A stretch of 38,282 bases of DNA, from contig BBXU01001931.1 in the NCBI GenBank assembly GCA_001598975.1, positions 1 through 38,282 of the forward strand, read 5' to 3'. The stretch's first letter is position 1. Each line of letters starts with the position of its first letter. This document shows, one piece after another, positions 1-9,800 of this stretch. This DNA is from Parachlorella kessleri. Its lineage: Eukaryota; Chlorophyta; Trebouxiophyceae; Chlorellales; Chlorellaceae. The position numbers and the translations under genes were made by a program. The notes beneath the pieces were generated by a model. That model ran no database searches, was not told the origin of the DNA, and saw nothing but the letters and a program-made list of their open reading frames with translations.

Positions 1-3000
1 GCTCTCCAGGACCCCCCCCCCCCCTTCACCAGCTGGTGATGTGCCAGGTCCCCGGAGGAGCCGCCGTCTGGCTGCCCCGCCCGCAGGATGCGGCACTGCA
101 GCCGGTGGCGCAGCATGAGCGGGAAGCCATGCTCCGCTGAGGTGGTGCGCGACAGGCAGTGCTCCATGCGCTCGATGGGGAAAGGGGTCATGAATCCTAG
201 CGACCTGCCCAAGGAAGCAATGGGAGAGGGGGTGAGAACTGAAGGTCGCTGAGTGAGGAGGATGTTAGATCAGCAAGAGTGGGGAAGAGGTCCAAAAGCC
301 TAGGGATTGCAAAGGTAAGAAGGCAAAAGCGCAGTGAGCCGGCAGGCCTGTGGGGCTGCCGAATGCAGTGTAACCAGATGTTCGACATGCACAACAGGCA
401 GGGTGGCTTGAAGGATGCAAGCAAGGAACTTGTGTGAGGCTGTCGGTTGCAGCCAGGCCGGCCCGGCTGACCCTGAGCCACACACGCGGCAGGAGCTCAC
501 CCCATGGCGAAGGGCACGATGGGCGGCACCGCGCCGCTGGAGAACATAGCGCACGTCCACAGCACGGTCCCGTCACCCCCCAGCGTGATCACGAGGTCCA
601 GCTGGTCCGCCACCCAGGCAGGCAGGATGTTGTCGCAGCACCCGCAGGGGTCCCAGGTGCGCAGCTGCGCCTCCAAGTCCACATGGCTGGCCCGAGAGTG
701 GGCTGAAGGAGGAGCGGCTGTTACACCCGACGACGTTGACGGGTGGCCACCTCGTGCATGGCCGTTGTGGGCGGTGGGACTGCCGCCGCTGGGGCTGCTG
801 CCGTTGCTGGCAGCGCTGCCATTCACAGCGTCGCGGAAGGTCACCGCGCGGTCGTGCCCTGCCGACGCCGTGCTGCTGCCATTGCTGGAAGCGCCAGGGT
901 TGCTGCTCCGGCCATCCTTCCCGTCCTGCTGATGCGGGGCCGCATGGCGGACGCCCCCGCCGGCGCTGGACGGCAGCGGCGGCTTGCCCCTGCTGTGGGG
1001 GCCGCCGGGGGCCGCCGCTCCGCTCTCAAAGGGTGACCCGCCCTCCCAAGTTTTCCGGCCACCGCCCCCACTACCACCATGGTCGCTGGCTGCTGCACCG
1101 TTGGCATCGCCAGACTTACGGCCCTCCGCGCCGTCGTCATCCGCTGCCGCGCCGTCGCCATCCGCTGCCGCGCCCTCGGCCGTGCCTCTCCCGGCGCCCT
1201 CCCGCGCCTGCTGGGCATGCTGCGCTTTGCCCAGGTGCTCCGCCAGCGCCAAAGACAGCTCAGCATGCACAGCAGGCTCCACGAACACCCGCAGCCCGCG
1301 GCGCAGGAGCCAGCCCACCGCGCGCACGCAGCTGTGCAGCACCGCCGGCACGGGTTTGTAGGTGACGAGCACCGTGGAGGGCGGGCTGAGCCACTGCAGC
1401 TTGAGGTGGGAGCCACAGGCGCGCCATGTGGCCTCCTGGTCGTCGTCCAAACCCCTGCATTTAGCACAGACGCACAGCAGAAGAAAGAGGGAATATTCAG
1501 CAGCGCCCGGCTGGCCAAAGTATTGCCACCGGGGGTGAGGCTGCCGGCATGGTAGCGCGCCAGGTGGGCAACTGGTCATCCTCTGCAGGCCAGTAGTCAA
1601 AGACTCCCAAGGCATTGCAGTCGGTGGCTACCACCTGGCCACTTACAAACTGTCTTTGGCAGCAGACACTGGCGTGCACCCACCCACCGTAGCCCGATGC
1701 TCATGCCACACGTCCTGCAGCCTAGGGGCTCCTAGCACAAGCTTGTAACCTTTGGACCCTACCTTCAGCATCACCCAAACAAAGAATTGCAGGTGGAGGG
1801 CTCGTGACATTTACCTGGGCGAGGCCGGCGTGAGGTTGTCCAAGTGCATGGTGGAGTCCGAGGGGAAGAGGCTGCCGGAGCCGCTGTGGCTGCTGCGGGC
1901 TGTGGGCGTGTCCCCGCCACTCTCAGACAGCGTGGCGCGGCTCTCAGACACCTGAGGGGCGGGGAAAAGCCACGGGGGGGCCTCAGCACAAGGGATAGTG
2001 AGGACACCACAAGCAACGTGGGTTCACAACACGCAACTTTGTTTGAGAGCAGCAAACTGCAGCGCACACAATCTCAACCCCGCATATGCAACCTCAATCC
2101 TCGGTCACATGGAGATAACGCGACTTTAGCTTGCGAAGCGTAAAGGGCACAGCAGCAATGGGCACATCACCTCCCTCCCCAGCCGCAGGCCGCCACGCCC
2201 ACAACCCCCATAGTCCCCCAACCCACCTTCATCTTTGTGCGCCGGGCCTCGTTGCGCGGCACCGCCGCCACCAGCTTGAACCGTGCCGCCTGCCGCTGCT
2301 GCACCTGCCCGCCACCCTCACTGGCACCATCCGCCCCACTGGCACCGGTGGCTCCACGCTGCCCCCAGCTGCCCTGCCTCTGCAGGCGCGCCAGGTTGTG
2401 GCTGCCGCTGGCGCCCGCCGCCGCGGCCCACGACTTGGCCAGGGCGACAGAAACCGCTGCGGCAGCGGTGGCTCCCACGCCCGCGCCGCCGCCGTCGTCC
2501 AGCAAGGACACCTGCACATCACACAGCGGAGACGGGGGGGCTTGGTCGTAGGTCCTGGCGTCCTTTCGGGGGGGGGGGGGGTCGGGGGGCGGGGGTAAAG
2601 TGGGGTGTCCCTACTGACCCTGCGCTAGTAGCGCAAAGCCCTCCGCCACAGGAGTTGGCTGCCCTGCTGGGGTGCTAGAACCAGGCACCTGGGCCCACAG
2701 ATCACCTGTGCATGGGGGTGTGAGCGTTCGCTGATGCTGTCCTAGCCAGGGATACTTCTTCAGGCTAGAGGAGTTGTCATGCGTATCTTCCCCCTTTGAA
2801 GTTTTCTGCCATGACAATGTGCTCTTGTCAGCACGTGAGAAGCGGTGGACGTATGCAGCTGGGGACATGTAGTACACACCTGGGCTTGCCCTTCAAAGGA
2901 TGACTCCTGCCGTGCCATCTCCTCCTGCTCGCCATCCCTGGGGCTGGTGCTCCCTCCCGCCTCCGCTGTGCGAGCTGCCCCTGCTGTGCTTTCCAGCAAT

Positions 3001-4032
3001 AGAGCGGCCCCCAGGAAGCGGCTCAGCCGCGAGATGGTCAGCACGCCGCTGCCTTCCTCAAAAGAGCTCTGCCGCCGAAGCGGCCCCCCCCGCCCCTGAC
3101 CCTGCTGCTGCTGGTTGCCAGAGTCCTGCGGCTGCGGCTCCTGCGCCCGGCCCCAGTTAACGCGCAGGGCACGGCTGGACCAGAACCCACTGCTGACCAT
3201 CCCACCAGCCGACTTCTGCTGCTGCTCCAGGGCCTGACCGAGGGTGATGGTGCTGCGCCGCCCCAGCATCGCGCTTCGAGGCGGCAGCTTAGGCGAACAC
3301 CAGCCGGCGCAGGGGCTGGTGGCGCCACTGCGCTGCTTGGCCTGTTCCAGCTTGGCTTGGCAGGCAGCCAGCTCAGCTTCTAGCCGGGCGATACGCTCCT
3401 GCTCTTTCTCATACCTGCATGACAAGAACGGGTACACGCCTTTGTTGGAAGCGCACTTGTTCTAGCCTCGCAAAGTGCGCAAAATCCATCAGAAAGGTTA
3501 CCCTGCGCCTGCAAGGACACGTTTGAACCTGTGCTGCAAGACTTCCCGAGTGTAAAAAGGCCCTTTTTACACTCGGGCCCCTCCCGGGCCCCTCCCGGGG
3601 AGGGCGAGACAGCGTCGCGGGTCAGCTGTGCCGCTTACACCAGGCTAGCAGAGCTTTGAACCATGGGTCACCACATAGTTTGCATAAGAGGCAACCTTGA
3701 ATTCAGTGTAGCAACTTTGCTGGACCACAGCCGGCCGCAGGCACTCACTCTTTCCTCCAGTGCTCGGACTCTGCCCTGCTAGCGGCAGCTTCTCGCTTTA
3801 CTTTATCTACCAGCTCTGGCAAACCTGCGGTATAGCAAGCAAGCCGATTGAGGACCAGCATCTGTCAGGGATGACGCCGAGGACTACACCCTCGATGGGT
3901 TTGAAACATCTCCTCTTCCACAGATAGGTGATCAACGTCTGAGGACCCCGTTCAGCTGAGATTCAAACCCGACATGCTGGAACCGGTGCTTGGCCATGTC
4001 GTACCTGTCAGAGCGTTTTCGAGCGACTGCAT
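1..4032 (-). CDS. NAD kinase (ATP-NAD kinase), 3' end missing at the window edge
   Basis: Phosphorylates NAD to NADP, probably in the cytosol by its likeness to plant NADK1-type enzymes. Exons, in order: 4032-4005, 3824-3749, 3414-2880, 2511-2227, 1951-1815, 1454-501, 204-30, then off the left edge. They total 2190 nt (730 codons) with phase kept throughout. The 28-nt first exon (MQSLENALT) was chosen because its donor supplies the single base that exon 2 needs. Residues ~10-70 form a charged coiled coil. Residues ~90-350 are low complexity with an [11 protein letters not shown] segment. The kinase starts near residue 370 ([17 protein letters not shown]). A ~170-residue Gly/Ser/Ala/Asp insert follows, then the catalytic LGGDGTVLW near 645 and [18 protein letters not shown] across the exon 6/7 junction. 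Family identity is near certain; exon 3-5 ends are less so. Divergent from VPS29. Confidence 0.88.
3545..3577. repeat. perfect 16-bp inverted repeat (hairpin) in NADK intron 2
   Basis: The arms are CCCGAGTGTAAAAAGG (3545-3560) and its exact reverse complement (3562-3577), separated by one C. It lies inside the second intron of the NAD kinase gene. A short direct repeat of GGGCCCCTCCC follows directly. It may be the core of a small transposon footprint, or a structured intron element. No function is shown. Confidence 0.85.
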
Positions 4033-4615
4033 CGCTGCTCAGTGTTATTCTACCAAATTGATACTACCTCTTCATCGGAGGAGTGGCCTTCGGTTACTCG
4101 GGGACGGGGGCGCGAAGGGGCATCTCAGCATCCTGAGCAGCACAAACTCAATGGGGCGCTAGTTGTTTCTCTATTGTACAGTAGCCCATAAACCTTCCCA
4201 CAATTTGCTACCCTAGAAGATACAAGGGGGATCACATCTTGCCTGTGCTGTACCTAGCACTGCACACACCGCTGGGAGTTGTGACTTTTGTGACATCGAC
4301 CCTTAGTATTTGCTATACTTCTATGGTGCGATCCATAGCTGGAACTCAACAAGTGGGTGCTCAGCTCGCCGTTCATCTCTTTTGCTGTTGTGCACCAAGG
4401 TGGTAGCTGATATTGCAACTCAGTGCTGCTTCAGCAAGGGTATTTGTCAAGCTCACAGCCATGGACTTGTGTTTGCTTGCAGGCAAGTTGAGACTAACCC
4501 GCCGTCCGACAAGTACCAGCGTGGGCGTCCTTGCAGAACTCGTTCCCAGGGGACAGGAGAGCACGTCAACCCCTTGCCCTGACCGGAGTAGCAGGAGCAG
4601 TGGCAGCAGGCCAGG
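4033..4615. promoter_or_regulatory. shared upstream region of the divergent NADK/VPS29 pair
   Basis: 583 bp separates the two opposite start codons. It must hold both 5' untranslated regions and promoters. I see no convincing TATA box or other named element, and the short open frames inside have no recognisable content. Confidence 0.5.
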
Positions 4616-6134
4616 ATGCTGGTCTTGTGCATCGGGGACTTCCATGTCCCTCACCGGGCGAACGACCTGCCAGCCAAGTTTAAGTCCTTACTCATACCGG
4701 GAAAGATACACCACATCCTGTGCCCAGGGAACCTGTGCACCGAGGTGCGCCCGCCATGCCGCAACCTGCTTGGGCCTGGCTAGACGCCACTGCTGGGTCG
4801 CTTGGGTTATCGGTGCCGCCTCCTTTGTGCACCAATGGAGCGTGCTATTCGGTGCCTCCCTTACGAACCCCCATGGGGCCCAGCTTTGCTGTACAGGCGA
4901 TGTACGAGTACCTGCGGTCTGTGTGCTCCGAGGTCACGGTCGCACAAGGGGACTTTGACGAGAGCACCAAGTGGCCAGACACAGAGGTGGGGCGCTGTGG
5001 CACGGCCTGTTGCGCAGGTAGATCTAGCCCACTGCCCCTTTGTGGATGGAATGCGACCGCAGACTGCCTGTCAGCGGAGGGTTTGAAGTAGGCTTTCGGC
5101 AGCAGCACAGGATCACATGACGAATGATTGAGGGTCCCTCGCCGCCAGCAGGTGGTCACAATCGGCGACTTCCGTATAGGGCTCTGCCACGGCCACCAAG
5201 TGGTGCCTTGGGGCGACAGTGAAGCCCTGGCGATCCTGCAGCGCAAGCTGGATGTGGACATCCTGGTGACAGGGCACACCCACGAATTCAAGGTGGGGGC
5301 GGGGTGAAGCACCAGCGGCCGTTCCTGCCTCTTTGGAATAGACTCATGCCGCGTAAACATGCAGAGAATGATAGGGGCTCCTGCTGCGTGGTGCCCGGTG
5401 CTTGGGGAGCTACCAGGTGTTGCGCTGCAATCAATGCAAGGGAGCTTGAGCTGAGGCACTGGGAGGGCGAAGATTTCAATGCACAACCTCCAAATGGCGC
5501 AGACAACCCCTTGGCCCTCTGCCATGACGTTGCACCCGTTGGTATCTGACCATGACTGCATGGTGGCCTGGCTGGGCTGTAGGCGTACAAATACGAGGAC
5601 CGCTTTGTGATCAACCCGGGGTCGGCAACAGGAGCTTATAGCACCGTCACCAAGCAGCCAACGCCCAGCTTTGTGCTCATGGACATTGATGGTATCAAGG
5701 CAAGCCGGCTGACGGAAGTCCTCAGCCTTCCCGAAGCGTGCAGAACCTTGTCAAGCCAGCTGCGATTAGCACTTGGTCTGAGGGTGGTCGCTCCTTTCAG
5801 AGTGCGCTTGCCTGTACTCAAGGGTCCTTGACTGGCTCGGGCATGGAGAGTCTGGCGGTGGCGGAGTGGCATCTGCATGGCCGACGGCCTTTGTCACGCA
5901 GCAACAATGCAGAACTACATACATCTCCTGGGCTTCAGGGTCTCTCATTCTCTTTCCTGTGCCCGTGCCGGCTGTTGTGATGCTCGCTTCAGATACCTTC
6001 CGCGCCGACATCGCCTGTGTGCTGCGCTGTCTGTGCAGGCAACGGTGTATGTGTATGAGCTGGTGGAAGGGGAGGTGAAGGTGGACAAGCTGGAATTTAC
6101 CAAAAGCAGCGGGGGCCGAGGACTCTTGCAGTGA
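4616..6134 (+). CDS. VPS29: VPS29, retromer complex subunit (metallophosphoesterase fold)
   Basis: VPS29 is a core subunit of retromer (VPS26-VPS29-VPS35), which recycles cargo receptors from endosomes; in the family it is a scaffold. Exons 4616-4744, 4897-4986, 5152-5292, 5583-5699 and 6039-6134, all joined in phase 0, give 190 aa, close to the ~182-190 aa usual for the family. Landmarks match end to end: [14 protein letters not shown] at the start, [59 protein letters not shown] and [17 protein letters not shown]. Intron 4 (5700-6038) starts with GC, not GT (ATCAAG|GCAAGC); splicing there is needed to rejoin the conserved DIDG...VYVYEL segment. The ATG at 4616 aligns with the usual family start. 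Confidence 0.96.
5700..6038 (+). other. GC-AG intron of VPS29
   Basis: The donor is AAG|GCAAGC and the acceptor GTGCAG|GCAACG. No in-frame GT donor lies at the conserved protein boundary. The rest of the donor fits the strong consensus usually seen in GC-AG introns. Confidence 0.85.
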
Positions 6135-6291
6135 CCCCTTTACCCCCAAAGTGCTTGCACTAGCCATGGTCCCTTGGGATGTTGCTTGTTGACCTCTTAA
6201 TGGACTAAGCCTGACCGTTTTTTTACTGACATATTGGCAGCAGAGATGATGTCAGGGAGATGTATGGTGAAATGGACATGACAATGGACAT

Positions 6292-6405
6292 AACTATTGG
6301 AGCAGAACTCAGGCAAGACTCTGGCACATTCTGAATCCAGCCCTGTCAGTCCAGCCCATCTCTCACTCCCTGTTCGCACTACCTGCCACCCCTACTAATA
6401 ACACC
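6292..6405. repeat. dispersed repeat, copy A
   Basis: Two parts match other places in the window. The segment around AACTATTGGAGCAGAACTC recurs near 19010. The segment from the CATTCTG/CCAGCCCTGTCAGTCC stretch to TGTTCGCACTACCTGCCACC recurs at 19199-19285 at roughly 85% identity by eye. No coding capacity is seen. It may be a short non-autonomous element or a decayed repeat. Confidence 0.7.
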
Positions 6406-6527
6406 TTGCCCTGTTGCCAGTTGCACCTCTTACATGTTCATGTTTGAGGCAGACAGGCCACCACCCAGCTTTCATGAACAAAGATTTCACAGGGCTTGCT
6501 GTTGACCATTCCTCCAGCAACAGTCAA

Positions 6528-6532
6528 TTACA
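6528..6532 (-). terminator. TGTAA polyadenylation signal, TBC gene
   Basis: Minus-strand TGTAA, about 320 nt past the TBC stop codon; a second one is at 6430-6434. TGTAA is the standard chlorophyte poly(A) signal. Its distance from the stop makes this assignment tentative. Confidence 0.4.
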
Positions 6533-6850
6533 CTCCACGCAAGGGAAGGTTAACTATTCCAAATAGCCAAACAATCCAGGCAACAAGAGTAAGACGAAGA
6601 GTGTTGCCGGCAGTGGCACACAAACTAAATGATGTACACTTGCAGCGCTCATGCCTTGTCTACTGTAGGAGGGCGCAGCTATTGACACACTAGCTAACCT
6701 GACTATTTCCACACCAAGCAAAGAACCAAAACGGTGCATACCTCACCTTGCAGCGAGGCGCTGCATCATCTAACATGACAAAGCTCCAAAGGAGAACCTA
6801 AATGCGTACACCCCTGGTTAGCCACTCTGCTGCAGGGGAATTTGCTACCC

Positions 6851-9800
6851 TCACTGCTGCTGGGGAGGCCGGCTGCCAGCAACTTCGTCGAAGGCAGGAG
6901 AAGCTGCGTCACCACTATCAGCCCACATCATGTCCAGCGCCAGAACCTGCAGGGGGCTTAGCACGGAAGGGCGGTCAGGTGTTTGGTTCACAGCCCACAT
7001 GCACCAGCTGTGCAAGCACCACCCGAGCCCGTGGCACGCACAGGTACTACTTGGTAAGGTCCAGCCTAGTGGAGAATAGTTACTGCCCGCCGAATCCCTT
7101 CCGGCAGCCCAAGCAAACATGCGCAGGACTCTGCCTTGCCGAGTGGCCCACAGGGCATGCAGCTGGGAAGACAACTGCACACCAGGACCCCAGGCACCAG
7201 TGCAAGCAAGGGTGCACAGCTAGCGCTCCCAACCTCTCACCCACCCACCATGGCCATATACTCCTCCTCCAGCGTGCGGTTGTGCTTGGCCAGCTCAGCT
7301 TCCAGGTCATCGCCCTGCCCTGCGCCGGCGCCCTGCTCTGCCTGCTGCGCCCCGCTGCTGCCCTCAGCCCCCGCCCCCGAGGCGAGCCCCGCTCCCAGTG
7401 ACCCATGCCGGCTGGGCGGCGCTGCTGGAGCTGCCGCCGCCAGCGCGCTGGTCAGCGCCTGCTGCGAGAGGGACGCCCCACGGCTGTGGCGCCTGGAGGA
7501 CAGGGCCCTCTCAGGTGCGGTGGCAATCGCGGGCATCGCTGGCCCCAGCGCAGCAGGGCCAGCAGCTGCAGCAGCGCCAGGATCCGACGGCATGGCGCTG
7601 GCTCCTTCAGGATCTTGTGCCGGGGGGAGGAAGTAGGTCCCGCCAGTGGCCTCTGTTTCCAGCCCTTCTAGGGAGGTAGAATGTCTGCAAGGGAGAAGCA
7701 CAAGACCCAATTTTTACACCAAGTTTATAACAACTGCAACTCACTTGGCCATGGCGACCAGGCTCCATGATTTGGCATCGCCAAAGTGCCAAAGCCAGAT
7801 GATGGCTTATCTAAACAGTACACCGCAGCCCAGGTGCAGTATTGCACCCATCCCTCAGCCAGGAGCTTACCGAGACAGCGAGCCAGCGTAGCCCTCTTGC
7901 ACGGCAGCTGCGGCTGCTGCCAGGTCCTCCTTCGAGATGGCGCTGTGTACTGCCGCATCGAGCACCCTCCTGATGCGGTGCAAAGGCCACTGCACGGGCT
8001 CCACCTGCACCCACGCGGCCCAGCCAACGCAAAATGCATCTCGGGGGTAGCCAGAACTGCAGCTACACACTCACTACGACGGGCACGTGGGCGCAGCAAG
8101 TGCCAGGCTACAGTCTTCCCTAGCTGGTCAACAACATGCACACTTCTAATACCTGACAGAACCGCACGCTGGCTCAGCAGCGCACCTAGGCAAATTAGCT
8201 TCTTCCCATTCTGGCTAACCACCTGCGCACCCACCCCCTCACCCAGCTCAATCATGTTGCACAGCTCCACCCACCTTGAGGTAAGTGATGATGGCCTCAA
8301 AGTCGTCTAGCAAGAAGAGGTCTGCCTCGCACTCTGCCATGATGGTCAGCGCAGTTCGCAGCATGATGGAGGAGTCACCCTCAACCGCCATGACGTCAAC
8401 CAGGCGGCACGCAAAGTGCACCGGGAAGGGGCAGGAGAAGGCTGTCAGGAACCACTGCGAGGCAAACAGCACTGGGACCACTCCGCACGCCTGCAGGCAC
8501 AGGGCAGGGAAAGGTGGGGTGGGGTCAGCACACTAGCATTGATGTTGCATTGGGTGAATGCAAAGGAGCAGAGGCAAGTAAACTTGCCAACTTAGCCCCA
8601 GCCTGGGGTTGTCAAAGGGCTCCACACCCTCAGCTGCTCAGCTGCTTTGGTAAGCACCATGCCCGCAAGCCGTTCTGGGACGGCATGGAATCTCGAAAAA
8701 ATCGCTAGTCGCTATTACACAGCAACAAACAGTCAACTGCGCCAAAGAATCAAATTCCTAGGACGCACAGATGCACTTTGGATATGGGCTCCCTTCCAGC
8801 CCCTGCGGCCACGTCAGCGTGACGACACGCAAAGCGCCCCACCTCCAGGTGGGCTTTCAGGTTGGGCAGGTGGCGGGCCATGAGGAACTCAAAGGCCCGC
8901 AGCTCCGCCTTGAGCCCCTCCAGCCCTGGCAGGTACAGCCGCCGCAGGTTGGGCCCCGCCGCGCCCAGCATGCGGCAAAACATCTGCAACCACCCACGCC
9001 GCAAGGCAACAGCACTGGTGTGAGTGCAGCATGGCAATGACGGACAGGCTTCACCTCATGGAAAGGGTTTTGCAGGCAGTTGACACTTCCCTCATTACAA
9101 TAGTGATGGGCATTCCGAACATGCTGGGCCCGCTCAAATCTGGACACTTGCCTGAAACGCCGGCTCTTCGTTCATATAGAACAGCAGCAGCCCCGCCACA
9201 AAGGCCATGCCCTGGCAATACCCCACCTGCGGGGGGTGATGCAGCAGGAGAATGCATGCGCTTCGCGCAGGGCACTCCCCAGGAGGGGTAACAGCAGGCC
9301 CATGCTGCCCAGCCGAATGTACACACCCAAGCCGTGCATCATGCCCGCCTCAGGCTGTGTGGATACACGGTGTCAGGGCCAGGTAATCAAGTGACAGAGC
9401 CATGATACAAGACCTCACAGGGCACCTCTGCCGCAAATAACCTGTTAGTCACGTAGGCGACCTCTGGGCTGTACACCTTCCACTCTGCCAGCGCCCAAGC
9501 CGCACTGGAACCAACCACCCGCCCCTGCACCCACCTCGATATCATGCAGCGAGTATGCCTTGAGCACCCGGAAGAGCGCCTGCTGGCCTTGCTCAAAGCC
9601 AAACATCGGGTGCTCGGGGAACGTGCGGTGGATGTCCCTGGAGATCACCTCATCGACCTCCTCCTGGCCCACACTGCAGCAGCGGCAATGGCAGCAGCAC
9701 AATAGGCTGTTGTCGACGAAGCCAAGGATGGCGTGTACAAAGCTGAGGGACAAGGCAAGCAAGAGCGTCGCTTATACATGCCATGACGTATGGCGGGAGG

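Larger units (their letters stand above)
6135..6850. other. convergent 3' spacer between VPS29 and the TBC gene
   Basis: No gene seen. It holds the 3' untranslated regions of two tail-to-tail genes, TGTAA motifs on the minus strand, and one copy (6292-6405) of a repeat found again at 19002-19112 and 19199-19285. Confidence 0.6.
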
